NCBI GenBank assembly: GCA_022487055.1
Contig: JAKVJJ010000002.1
Coordinates: 1 to 64,000 of the forward strand
Reading direction: 5' to 3'
From: Oscillospiraceae bacterium
Lineage (GTDB): Bacteria > Bacillota > Clostridia > Oscillospirales > Acutalibacteraceae
Length of the DNA stretch: 64,000 nt
The notes beneath the pieces are model-generated. The model was not told where the DNA came from and searched no databases. It saw nothing but the letters and a program-made list of their open reading frames with translations. The position numbers and the translations under genes are program-made. Below, in pieces: positions 43,531 to 51,991 of this stretch; the first letter of the stretch is position 1, and every line of letters begins with the position of its first letter.

Positions 43531-45723
43531 ATGAAGCATTTTCGCAGCGGAGCAGCCATATTGACAGCATTGGCGGTACTGCTTGCCGCCGGACTTCCGG
43601 CAAAAGCCGCAGACACAGATGTTTCCTGTGTGCAGCAGGGCACTCTGCAGGAACACAACGGCTTTTTGTCCATGGCACAAGACCATGCCGAAACGGCACA
43701 GCCTAATGGAAGGCTTCGCACGGCAGGTTTGCTGCCGGCAAGTTATGACTTGCGCACGGAAAATCGGATTACGCCGGTAAAAGACCAGCTCAGCAACGGT
43801 ACTTGCTGGGCTTTCGGGGCGCTCGGTTCCGCTGAGAGCTGCCTGCTTACGGGGATGCGGGCGGCGGGGAAGGCATTTTCCTCTGTGCAGGATGCAGGGA
43901 ATGCGGTCAACCTTTCGGAAAAGCATTTGGTCTGGTTTGCTTTTCACGGCAGGAATACGCAGGAAGTCAGCCGCTATGCGGGGGGAGATACGTTTTATAC
44001 CACCTACCCGTTTTCTGTCGGTGGCTCCCGCATTATGTCTGTGCCCACGCTGGCCCGCTGGTATGGTGCTGCGGATGAAAAAGACCTGCCCTATTCTGTC
44101 AACAGCGATGAAGTCCTGACCAATGTGACAGACAGCGCTTTGCAGACCGTGTCGCGGGTGCATTTGCAGGATGCCGATTTTCTGCCGGAACCGGTGCTGT
44201 ATCATTTGGTGAACGGCTATCCGGATAATATTACATACAGTTCTTCGGCACGAAATTCCATAAAACAGTGCATCCTTGGTCGGGGTGCTGTGAGCGGCAG
44301 CTATCATTCGCCCACAGACGAGTCTGAGCAGAACCGCTTTTATAAAGGGGACACCTGCGGCTATTATTGCAACGACAAAAACGTTTATTTTGCCAACCAT
44401 GAGGTAACGATTGTAGGGTGGGACGATAATTATTCCCGCAATAATTTCATTACAGAACCGCAGGGCAACGGTGCATGGCTGGTGCGAAACAGTTGGGGTG
44501 ACAGCGATACATGGAAATCCGACGAACATCACGAAAATACAGTGGGGAAGGATGGGTATTTTTACCTTTCCTATTATGATGTATCTTTCAGTGAGCCAAC
44601 CTTTTTTCAGATGGAGAATACGTCTTATGCCGGAGCATCCACGAAACACACCTATCAGGATATTTATCAGTATGATGGCACCGGTGTGGGGGTTTCCGCA
44701 TGGAGCATGAACGTCCCTGCCCGTTTTGCCAACTTGTTTACTGCCCGCCAGGATATGAAGCTGCAGGCTGTTTCTGTGCAGGCACCAGATGCCGGAGCAA
44801 CGGTTACCGCATCCGTTTATGTGAATCCAAAGGAAGCGGGCAATCCCACGAGCGGCGCCCGCATGGCGTCCTTCAGCAAAACTTATCGGGATGCCGGCTA
44901 TTATACGGAAGACCTTGGCAGCCAGAGTACCCTGCTGAAAAAGGGTGATACTTTTGCGGTTGTGGAGCAAGTGAGCTATCCCGCCGACGGAAAAACACAG
45001 TATGGTGTGCTGTTGGAATCTTCTTATGACGGCATGGGCACCAGTGGATTTGGTGTCAATGTGGACTGCTCCGCTGGACAAAGCTATTACAGCATTGACG
45101 GAGCCGCATGGAAAGAGCAAGGAAGCAGCAGATTGAATGTGGAGCGCGGCATTACCACCGGCAACGCGACGATTAAGGCTTTTTCCAATCCGGCGTCTGT
45201 GCAGTCAACCCTGACCGGCGGAATTGACCTGCCGCTTGGTACAGAGCGCGTCTTTACGGTGAAATCTGCTTCCCGGCCAAACATGGTTTGCGGCAGCGGC
45301 TCCACAGCACAGCTCCGTGTGTTGAAAAACTGGGACTCCACCAGCAAAAACATGGTGCTGGCGGTTTATGGGTGTGGCAGTGCCGGCAGGGAAACCGGTA
45401 TTTATGATACTGGCAGCAAACAGCGTCTGTTTACGGTTGCGCTGCAGAAACGTCCATTTTCCAGTGACACAACAGTCAACATGACACGCGGTGTTGGGCA
45501 GAATTATACTTTCAGCATTGTGCCGGATAATTCCGTGGCAGTGCCTTCTTTTACCGTTGGTAATGGCCGGGTGCTTGCCGCCTATTATACCGGAAAAGCG
45601 AAGCAGGCAAATGGAAAAACCGCCTATTATTTTCGGTTCCGCTGCCTGAAGCCGGGCTGCACCGGCATTTATATCAAGCTCAATGGAATGACCTATCAGA
45701 TTTTTAACTGCACCGTCAAATAA
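43531..45723 (+). CDS. Secreted papain-like (C1A) cysteine protease with C-terminal beta domains
   Basis: A 730-residue exported protease. The signal peptide spans about 1-26 (hydrophobic core, then PAKA-AD). The C1A domain contains the oxyanion Gln86 (VKDQ), nucleophile C92 (GTCWAF), H290 (NHEVTIVGW) and N320 (VRNSWG), so it should be active. A region around 380-555 looks like the lectin-like domain often attached to bacterial C1 peptidases. A last beta-rich domain lies at about 570-730. There is no LPXTG or S-layer anchor. AAAGGAG precedes the ATG. It is a single-gene unit and may digest external proteins. Confidence 0.9.
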   Translation: MKHFRSGAAILTALAVLLAAGLPAKAADTDVSCVQQGTLQEHNGFLSMAQDHAETAQPNGRLRTAGLLPASYDLRTENRITPVKDQLSNGTCWAFGALGSAESCLLTGMRAAGKAFSSVQDAGNAVNLSEKHLVWFAFHGRNTQEVSRYAGGDTFYTTYPFSVGGSRIMSVPTLARWYGAADEKDLPYSVNSDEVLTNVTDSALQTVSRVHLQDADFLPEPVLYHLVNGYPDNITYSSSARNSIKQCILGRGAVSGSYHSPTDESEQNRFYKGDTCGYYCNDKNVYFANHEVTIVGWDDNYSRNNFITEPQGNGAWLVRNSWGDSDTWKSDEHHENTVGKDGYFYLSYYDVSFSEPTFFQMENTSYAGASTKHTYQDIYQYDGTGVGVSAWSMNVPARFANLFTARQDMKLQAVSVQAPDAGATVTASVYVNPKEAGNPTSGARMASFSKTYRDAGYYTEDLGSQSTLLKKGDTFAVVEQVSYPADGKTQYGVLLESSYDGMGTSGFGVNVDCSAGQSYYSIDGAAWKEQGSSRLNVERGITTGNATIKAFSNPASVQSTLTGGIDLPLGTERVFTVKSASRPNMVCGSGSTAQLRVLKNWDSTSKNMVLAVYGCGSAGRETGIYDTGSKQRLFTVALQKRPFSSDTTVNMTRGVGQNYTFSIVPDNSVAVPSFTVGNGRVLAAYYTGKAKQANGKTAYYFRFRCLKPGCTGIYIKLNGMTYQIFNCTVK

Positions 45724-45725
45724 AA

Positions 45726-45767
45726 GAATGCCGCCTGTGTGTTTCACTGCACATCAGGCGGCATTTC
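45726..45767. terminator. Bidirectional terminator, protease / thioesterase genes
   Basis: A 12-bp stem GAATGCCGCCTG / CAGGCGGCATTT between convergent genes; moderate T content on both strands. Confidence 0.82.
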
Positions 45768-45788
45768 TGTGTCTTTACGTTTTTTAGC

Positions 45789-46169
45789 TCATTTCTGCAG
45801 CTTGGCGTCCGCTTTTTGCTGAAAACGCTCACTGCCAACGGCGACGCGTGTGTGTGTGCCCGACGCACAGACACCTTGCTCATCCTGTGCCATCAGTTCA
45901 AAGGAAAAGGTGCGGCCCTCATGCGCGGTCAGGTCCGCGGTGACAGTAATGGTCATGCCGAGTGGGGTGGGTGCGGCGTGTTCCACACTGATGGCGCTGC
46001 CCACAGTGGTTTGGTCTGCCGGCAGAAATTTCTGCGCAAGCTGTGCGGACGCTTTTTCAAATAATGTACAGATTACCGGTGTTGCCAGTACCCGCAGACT
46101 GCCGCTGCCCACATTCACGGCCAACATATCTTCGGTTACCTTTTGCTTTAAAACAACTTTTTCTATCAT
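45789..46169 (-). CDS. Hot-dog fold thioesterase (FlK-like)
   Basis: A 126-residue protein similar in layout to fluoroacetyl-CoA thioesterase FlK and related thioesterases. It shows VLATPVICTLFEKASAQLA (central helix), TTVGSAISVEHAAPTPLG and a C-terminal strand rich in Thr and His. Such enzymes hydrolyse acyl-CoA esters; the substrate here is unknown. Divergent from the HAD gene. Confidence 0.83.
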   Translation of the reverse strand: MIEKVVLKQKVTEDMLAVNVGSGSLRVLATPVICTLFEKASAQLAQKFLPADQTTVGSAISVEHAAPTPLGMTITVTADLTAHEGRTFSFELMAQDEQGVCASGTHTRVAVGSERFQQKADAKLQK

Positions 46170-46312
46170 TTGAAATCCCTCCGTAAAAATGTTATGATAA
46201 AACTGATTTTAGCTTCATTTTTCCTTATTTTACATTATAACAAAAATTGTATGAAAATCCAAGAGAAAATTTAATTCCCGTTTTTTACTATGGAAAATGC
46301 AGGAGGCATAGA

Positions 46313-47038
46313 ATGCAGCAACCAAAGGCAGTATTGTTCGATTATGGCATGACTTTATGTTTGGAGCCGCCCGCTGAATCTCAAAAAGGCTATGCGGCAG
46401 TCCTGCAGCATGCGGTCTGCAATCCGCACGGTGTGACCGCCCGCCAAATGGAAGACTTCGCGCATCAGGCAAAGAAAGACCTTGGTTGGTTTCAGGAGGA
46501 AGCGGCAGAGGCTCCACTGGAAACTTGGTATCTTTCCCTGCAGCGTTTTCTGCTGGAATCCCTTGACTTGAAACTGGACATCAATGAGCTGCAGGCGGAA
46601 CAGCTTTACTGGGACGTTTGCTCTCCGGCGGTGCCGGCTCCGCATATTGGGGAAGTGCTGACGGAACTGCAGGCGCGGCATATTCCCTTTGGTGTGGTCA
46701 GCAATATGTGTTTTACATGGGCAACACTGGAACGCCGCTTGCATGCTTGCTTCCCGGATGATCCGTTTCAGTTCATCCTTGCCAGCAGCGAATATGCCTT
46801 CCGCAAACCGAGCCGCCGCTTGTTTGAGCTTGCCCTGCATAAAATCGGCGCAGAGGCACAGGAAACATGGTTCTGCGGGGATAACCCGATTTGTGACATC
46901 GACGGTCCTGCCAAAGCTGGAATACGGCCCTTTTGGTATCGGGTGAATGGGGACTTTGACCAGTGCGGGCAGCCGAAATTTCCCTGCACGAAACTGCGTG
47001 ACTGGAGGGAATTCCTTCATTATCTGCCGAAAAATTAG
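46313..47038 (+). CDS. HAD-superfamily hydrolase with atypical motif I
   Basis: A 241-residue haloacid-dehalogenase-type protein. Motif I is LFDYGMTL, which keeps the nucleophilic Asp but has Gly where phosphatases carry the second Asp. Motif II is FGVVSNM, motif III is AFRKPSRRLFELAL, and motif IV is CGDNPICDIDGPAKAG. A helical cap lies at about residues 20-110. The missing second Asp suggests a reaction other than simple phosphatase chemistry, or reduced activity. GGAGG precedes ATG 46313. Confidence 0.87.
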   Translation: MQQPKAVLFDYGMTLCLEPPAESQKGYAAVLQHAVCNPHGVTARQMEDFAHQAKKDLGWFQEEAAEAPLETWYLSLQRFLLESLDLKLDINELQAEQLYWDVCSPAVPAPHIGEVLTELQARHIPFGVVSNMCFTWATLERRLHACFPDDPFQFILASSEYAFRKPSRRLFELALHKIGAEAQETWFCGDNPICDIDGPAKAGIRPFWYRVNGDFDQCGQPKFPCTKLRDWREFLHYLPKN

Positions 47039-47120
47039 AAACTGCCCAAAATATCTGTACGAGCACATCCGTATATGTTAAACTGTAGGTAACAGAAACT
47101 GCCCGAAAGGAGTTAGAAAG

Positions 47121-47894
47121 ATGGAGAACAGAAAAACTTGTCCAAACTGTGGGGCTTCCAACATGGAAAATGCCTCTTACTGTGAGCAGTGCGGTACATT
47201 GCTGCTGCAGCCGAAACAGCCAAAAGAAGAATCTGTGACCACTTCGGCACAGAATGCTGCCGGGCAGACAGCGGAAAGCCTGCCGCAGGAAAACAGTGTC
47301 CCCGCCGCAGAAGAACCGCAGCAGACGGAAAGTCCGCAGCAGCCAGCAGAGCAGACTTTTGAAAAAAGCCAGCCGGAGAATACTGCACCGGAGGATAATC
47401 GGCCGCCGCAGTCCTATACTTACGGAAGCCCGGCAGGAAATGGTGCACCGCAGAATGCCCGCCCGCCGTACCAGCCGAATCATTCCTATGGACAGGATGC
47501 AAGCAGGGGAGAGCAGCCGTATCAGCCAAACTACGCTTATGGAAGTCAGCCGCATTATAGACGGCCATTTCCGAATGTGCCGCGCTATCCGTTTGGCCAG
47601 GTAGGCCGTATGTTCGGCTGGTTTGATGGAATTTTTGAGCCGGGCAGCATGACACCGATACGCAGCCGCACGGCAGATGCTGTGCTGTGCCTGCTGCTGG
47701 GGCCATTCGGTGTGCATAAATTTTACACCGGTCAGTGGGGATGGGGTATTGTGTCACTGTTCCTGCTCATCACGCTTGGCTGGACAGGGTGGATTTGGGG
47801 GATTGCTTATGCCGCTGCTATCGCGGAGGCAATTTTGCTGTTCACCATGTCTGACAGTGAGTTTCAGGACCGGTATCATGTTCGTCCCATGTAG
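47121..47894 (+). CDS. TM2-domain protein with N-terminal zinc ribbon
   Basis: A 257-residue protein. The zinc ribbon CPNCGA / CEQCGT (about 7-26) is followed by a long disordered Gln/Pro/Glu-rich linker (about 30-165). A C-terminal TM2 domain has two membrane helices (LLLGPFGVHKFYTGQWGWGI and ITLGWTGWIWGI). TM2 proteins are widespread and unassigned. AAAGGAG precedes the ATG. Followed by a terminator. Confidence 0.85.
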   Translation: MENRKTCPNCGASNMENASYCEQCGTLLLQPKQPKEESVTTSAQNAAGQTAESLPQENSVPAAEEPQQTESPQQPAEQTFEKSQPENTAPEDNRPPQSYTYGSPAGNGAPQNARPPYQPNHSYGQDASRGEQPYQPNYAYGSQPHYRRPFPNVPRYPFGQVGRMFGWFDGIFEPGSMTPIRSRTADAVLCLLLGPFGVHKFYTGQWGWGIVSLFLLITLGWTGWIWGIAYAAAIAEAILLFTMSDSEFQDRYHVRPM

Positions 47895-47907
47895 CTGAAA
47901 ACAAAAA

Positions 47908-47943
47908 GCCGCTGCCCGGAATTTTTGTGGGCGGTGGTTTTTT
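47908..47943 (+). terminator. Terminator after the TM2 gene
   Basis: Stem GCCGCTGCCC / GGGCGGTGGT (G-T pairs included), followed by a T run. Confidence 0.8.
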
Positions 47944-48104
47944 ATGCGGAAAGTTTGTTCACATTATACATTTTTTGGAGAAGTTTTTGCCGCCTGCCTT
48001 GCGTTTTTCGGCAGGAAATGGTATACTTTCAAGTAGAAAATAGACTTTGGGACCGGCACCTTTTTCACCGGTGCGGCCCTCCCTGAAAAGAAGGATAATA
48101 CGGA

Positions 48105-49199
48105 ATGAAATTAGGCATTGTGGGGCTGCCGAATGTTGGCAAAAGCACCCTTTTCAACGCAATTACAAATGCGGGCGCACAGAGCGCAAACTACCCATTC
48201 TGCACCATCGAGCCGAATATCGGCGTGGTGGATGTGCCGGACAAGCGTTTGGACAAACTGGCGGAAATGTATCATCCGGTAAAATATACACCGGCATCCA
48301 TTGAGTTTGTGGATATTGCAGGCTTGGTGAAAGGCGCCAGCAAGGGTGAGGGACTGGGCAACAAGTTCCTTGCCAATATCCGCGAGGTGGACGCCATTGT
48401 TCATGTGGTGCGCTGCTTCGTAAATGATGATATTGTCCATGTGGACGGCAGCATTGATCCTGCCCGCGACATCGACACCATCAATGTGGAACTGATTTTG
48501 TCAGACCTTGAGGTGCTGGAGCGCCGGATTGATAAAACTAAAAAGGCAATTAAAGCAGACAAGAAGTATCAGGAAGAGTTGGACTTTTTCCTGCGTGTGA
48601 AAGAAGTACTGGACAATGGGCAGCCCGCCCGCAGTGTGCAGTGCACAGAGGATGAGGCGGCGCTGCTGGCTTCCGTTAATCTGCTGACCAATAAGCCTAT
48701 TCTCTATGCCGCAAACATGAGTGACGACGACTTTAAGAACGGCATTAATGATAATCCGTATCTCAAAGTGGTGAAGGACATTGCGGCAAAGGAACACGCC
48801 GGTGTGCTGCCCATCTGTGCGGAAACCGAAGCGGAAATCGCCGGCATGGACGCAGAGGAAAAGGAACTGTTCCTGTCTGACATGGGTTTGGTGGAATCCG
48901 GACTGGATCGCCTGATTCAGGCTTCCTATTCCCTGCTGGGGCTGATTAGCTTCCTGACAGCGGGTGAGCCGGAAGTGCGCGCATGGACGATCAATAAGGG
49001 CACCAAGGCACCGCAGGCCGCAGGGAAAATTCACTCTGACTTTGAGCGTGGCTTTATCCGCGCGGAAGTGGTCGCTTATGATGACTTGATAGCGTGCGGC
49101 AACATGAACACAGCCAAAGAAAAGGGACTTGTCCGCAGTGAGGGCAAGGACTATGTGATGCAGGACGGCGATGTGGTGCTGTTCCGTTTCAATGTATAA
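48105..49199 (+). CDS. ychF: Redox-regulated ATPase YchF
   Basis: A 364-residue Obg-family P-loop protein that prefers ATP. It has [20 protein letters not shown] at the N-terminus, [20 protein letters not shown] and a TGS-like C-terminal domain (about 280-364, ending VVLFRFNV). YchF binds ribosomes and affects stress responses. GAAAAGAAGGA lies about ten bases before the ATG. Monocistronic. Confidence 0.97.
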   Translation: MKLGIVGLPNVGKSTLFNAITNAGAQSANYPFCTIEPNIGVVDVPDKRLDKLAEMYHPVKYTPASIEFVDIAGLVKGASKGEGLGNKFLANIREVDAIVHVVRCFVNDDIVHVDGSIDPARDIDTINVELILSDLEVLERRIDKTKKAIKADKKYQEELDFFLRVKEVLDNGQPARSVQCTEDEAALLASVNLLTNKPILYAANMSDDDFKNGINDNPYLKVVKDIAAKEHAGVLPICAETEAEIAGMDAEEKELFLSDMGLVESGLDRLIQASYSLLGLISFLTAGEPEVRAWTINKGTKAPQAAGKIHSDFERGFIRAEVVAYDDLIACGNMNTAKEKGLVRSEGKDYVMQDGDVVLFRFNV

Positions 49200-49204
49200 A
49201 AAGA

Positions 49205-49244
49205 TTCCATTTGAATTGGAATAAATTTCATTTTTCTTCCAATT
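49205..49244 (+). promoter_or_regulatory. Operator-like inverted repeats upstream of rubrerythrin
   Basis: TTCCA (49205-49209), AATTGGAA (49214-49221) and TTCCAATT (49237-49244) form nested inverted repeats 33 bases before the rubrerythrin start. They could bind a repressor such as a PerR-like regulator, or the left pair may be a weak ychF terminator hairpin. Confidence 0.45.
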
Positions 49245-49276
49245 ATATAAATGAACACTTAAAGGAGGTCGGCGTT

Positions 49277-49817
49277 ATGGAACTTAAGGGAAGTAAAACA
49301 GAAGCGAACCTTGCTGCTGCATTTGCAGGTGAGAGTCAGGCACGAAATTAAATATACTTACTATGCAAGCAAAGCAAAAAAGGAAGGCTATGAGCAGATT
49401 GCGGCTATTTTCGAAGAGACCGCAGACAATGAAAAAGAACATGCAAAGCTCTGGTTTAAGCTGCTGCATGACGACGACGTCCCGGACACTGTTACAAACC
49501 TGACGGATGCTGCGGCAGGGGAACACTATGAGTGGACAGAGATGTATAAAGAGTTTGCTGACACCGCCGAGTTGGAAGGGTTTTCTTCCATTGCTGCAAC
49601 GATGCGCCTCATTGCCAGTGTGGAAAAAGCACATGAGGAGCGTTACCGCAAATTGCTGGACAACTTGAAAGAGGATGCTGTCTTTAAGTGTGACGGCGAA
49701 ACCGTGTGGGTGTGCCGTAACTGCGGATACATCTATGTTGGTAAAGAAGCACCGAAAGTATGCCCTGCCTGCAAACACCCGCAGGCATACTTCGAGCGTC
49801 GTGCCAACAATTACTAA
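49277..49817 (+). pseudogene. rbr: Rubrerythrin with a one-base frameshift
   Basis: Rubrerythrin is a diiron and rubredoxin-type peroxidase protecting anaerobes from peroxide. ATG 49277, behind the strong site AAAGGAGG, reads a normal N-terminus ending GESQARN and then meets TAA at 49349-49351. One extra T in AAATTAAA (49348/49349) causes this. In the next frame the protein continues normally: [18 protein letters not shown], the helices with EEXXH-type metal ligands, and the C-terminal rubredoxin domain CRNCGYIY / CPACKHP. Without the extra base the product is about 180 residues. It could be a real mutation or a sequencing error. Confidence 0.88.
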
Positions 49818-49846
49818 TGCCTTTTTCCCCCTTAATTATAATAGAA

Positions 49847-49890
49847 GAAAAAGAGCCAGTTGCAGGAGTTCCCTGTGCTGGCTCTTTTTC
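49847..49890. terminator. Bidirectional terminator, rubrerythrin / DUF4230 gene
   Basis: A 13-bp stem GAAAAAGAGCCAG / CTGGCTCTTTTTC between convergent genes. Confidence 0.92.
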
Positions 49891-49901
49891 TGTGCTTTAT
49901 T

Positions 49902-50585
49902 TTAATTACTGCTGTCCGTATCGGATGCAGTTCCTACCGAATTGGTGGCGGAAGAAGACACTGCTGCTTCCTTGATAATGATTTTTCGTTCTCCCGCTGT
50001 GCCCTGAAGCAGCTCTGTAAGGTTGCTTTTTGCTTTCTGCGCTGCTTCTTTCAGCAGCCCCTCACTCGTTGCTTTCTGTTCCATTTTTATTTTTTCATTG
50101 GCGGCAAAATCCGTGTAGTCCTTAACACTGATGGGATTAAAAATATTCTTAGTCTCATTGTATACTTCTATGCTTTTTTCATCGATTTCATGTGAAAGGA
50201 CTTTTGCGGCGGGTAGGGTGAGCGTAATGGCATGGTCATTCACTTGCACCTGTGCACGGCTCATATCCACACCGGCCTTAATGGTGCCGTCATAAGTAAT
50301 CAGAAAGCTTTTGGTCGTGAAAGGAATCTCATAGCCATAGAAATCATTTGCTTTCGAAAATTTACCGACGTTGGTGTACATATATTTTACGGTGGAAAGC
50401 TCATTGATATGCAGGATACGTTCTTTTACGACTGTACTGGTCACCTGCGGAGAGCCGCCGCTGCGTGTAACTCTGCCGGAAAAGAAAAAAATGAGTGAAA
50501 CTGCCGCGGCTGTTGCTGCGATAGTGATGATTGTTCTTTTTAAGGCCCGGCTGATATACAGCGGGCGCTTGATTCTGGTGTTCAT
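49902..50585 (-). CDS. DUF4230 membrane-anchored protein
   Basis: A 227-residue protein with a short basic N-terminus, one membrane helix (about 17-36) and an extracytoplasmic DUF4230 domain. That domain has INELSTVKYMYTNVGKFSKA, FLITYDGTIKAGVDMS and ITLPAAKV-like segments. The tail is Ser/Thr/Ala-rich. Function unknown. AAGGGGG lies before the ATG. It has its own unit between two terminators. Confidence 0.85.
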   Translation of the reverse strand: MNTRIKRPLYISRALKRTIITIAATAAAVSLIFFFSGRVTRSGGSPQVTSTVVKERILHINELSTVKYMYTNVGKFSKANDFYGYEIPFTTKSFLITYDGTIKAGVDMSRAQVQVNDHAITLTLPAAKVLSHEIDEKSIEVYNETKNIFNPISVKDYTDFAANEKIKMEQKATSEGLLKEAAQKAKSNLTELLQGTAGERKIIIKEAAVSSSATNSVGTASDTDSSN

Positions 50586-50666
50586 GGCGGCCCCCTTGGC
50601 TTTGTCAATGCGGGAATGGTGGTGCTGTGTGTCTTATTATAAAGGATTTCAGAGAAAAATGCCAGT

Positions 50667-50722
50667 AAAAAAAACAGCCGGCAGTTTTATCCGTGGCGGA
50701 TTTTAACTGCGGCTGTTTTTTA
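50667..50722 (-). terminator. Terminator of the glycosyltransferase gene
   Basis: A long imperfect stem CAGCCG.CAGTT / AACTG.GGCTG with an inner ATCCG/CGGAT, ending in eight T residues on the minus strand. T residues on the plus strand make it potentially bidirectional. Confidence 0.87.
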
Positions 50723-50726
50723 ATCG

Positions 50727-51917
50727 TTACGGTTGGCTGGAGAGTGGCGGAAATTCAAATCCGGAAAATATTAGAAAATCATGCAGGATAGCTGTCCAGT
50801 CATAAGTTTCCTCAGCAAATTCCCGCTCCTCAATGACAATGCGCGGGTCACGACGACAGGTCTGCACAAATTGAGCAAGCTGTTCCATATTCACCGGTGT
50901 GTCATCATTTGGCACACGCAGTGCCCATGCCGCGTCACCACGCAGAGATTCGTCATCATAGGCATACAGGAACGGCAGTCCTACTGCTGCATATTCCCGC
51001 GCTTTTAAAGAGGAACAGCGGGTGATACCGCGCCGAAAACAGCCAAGCGAGGAGATGCCAACATCCGAGCGGTCATAGAAACGCTGCAGCTCATCACCGG
51101 TCTGAAAGCCGGGCAGATCCACCCGGTTCTGCAGGCCAAGTTCCGCAATCGTTTTGCGAAAATCTGGCATTTCTTTGGCATCTCCACCCACCAAAGTGAA
51201 GTGGAAGTCGAATTCCGGCTGCGGATGTGTCTGATAATACTGCTGCATCCCATGAAGCACACGGTCATAAGCTTGCCACCAGAGCGTTCCGGCCACACCG
51301 ATAATCTGTATGACGGAACCGCTTTTTGGCCAAGGCACAGCTGACAGCGCAGCACAGTCAATGCCATTGGTAGCATTCATGGCTTTTACTCCATAGAAAG
51401 AGCTGGCATTATCTCCAAAGAGAATAACAGCGTCACATAATCCCTGTAGCTTTGGTCCGGCAAGTTCGTCCTGCATGGCGCGCAGGTTAACTTTTGCGGT
51501 GGAAATCAGACGCTTTGCTTTGTTTTCAATGAAACGGCTGGAATTCCGATAGGTGTCCAGATAGGGATAATTTGGTATTTCCACGATGATTTTTTGAACA
51601 CCGGATGCATGTGCAGTACGAAACAGGCGGATCACGCCAAAATCTATCATATCCAACCGAACATACAGCACATTATAAGCATGGTGGCGGAGATGTTCGG
51701 CCGCTATTTCATAAAAGCGCTTCATCCTGCCATGCTCTGCACTGATGGGAATCGTACTGGGATTGCTGCCGTAAAAGCGGAAATCATTTCCGTTCCACAG
51801 GGAGTAAGTCACATGGAAGCCAAGCTTTGAAAATGCCGCGGACTGCCCTCGGATTTTCTTCACAACACCTGCATAAAGTACAGAATCTTCTTGAAAAGTC
51901 AGATACAGCAGTTTCAA
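50727..51917 (-). CDS. GT4-type glycosyltransferase
   Basis: About 396 residues with a GT-B fold. The N-terminal acceptor domain begins KLLYLTFQEDSVLYAGVVKK. The C-terminal Rossmann half shows GVAGTLWWQAYDRVLHGM, FTLVGGDAKEM, VDLPGFQTGDELQRFYDRSD and the donor-binding region SSLKAREYAAVGLPFL. It probably transfers a sugar during surface polysaccharide synthesis, though no other such gene is adjacent. TTG 51917 has GGGAGG eight bases upstream and gives a standard N-terminus; ATG 51938 with a weaker GGAAG site is the alternative. Confidence 0.85.
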   Translation of the reverse strand: MKLLYLTFQEDSVLYAGVVKKIRGQSAAFSKLGFHVTYSLWNGNDFRFYGSNPSTIPISAEHGRMKRFYEIAAEHLRHHAYNVLYVRLDMIDFGVIRLFRTAHASGVQKIIVEIPNYPYLDTYRNSSRFIENKAKRLISTAKVNLRAMQDELAGPKLQGLCDAVILFGDNASSFYGVKAMNATNGIDCAALSAVPWPKSGSVIQIIGVAGTLWWQAYDRVLHGMQQYYQTHPQPEFDFHFTLVGGDAKEMPDFRKTIAELGLQNRVDLPGFQTGDELQRFYDRSDVGISSLGCFRRGITRCSSLKAREYAAVGLPFLYAYDDESLRGDAAWALRVPNDDTPVNMEQLAQFVQTCRRDPRIVIEEREFAEETYDWTAILHDFLIFSGFEFPPLSSQP

Positions 51918-51964
51918 ATTGCCTGCCTCCCGGTTCATAGTAAATTCTTCCGTGCAGAAAACTT

Positions 51965-51991
51965 CTCAGCAGACGGGTGGTGTCTGCTGAG
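51965..51991 (-). terminator. Hairpin spanning the stop codon of the DUF975 gene
   Basis: A 10-bp perfect stem CTCAGCAGAC / GTCTGCTGAG whose minus-strand 3' arm contains the TGA stop; followed only by AAGTTTTC, so it is a weak terminator or a stability element. Confidence 0.55.

Noticed and set aside
43462-45120. Long minus-strand open frame over the C1A protease gene
   Set aside because: The plus strand encodes a full protease with all catalytic residues; the antisense product has no recognisable domain.
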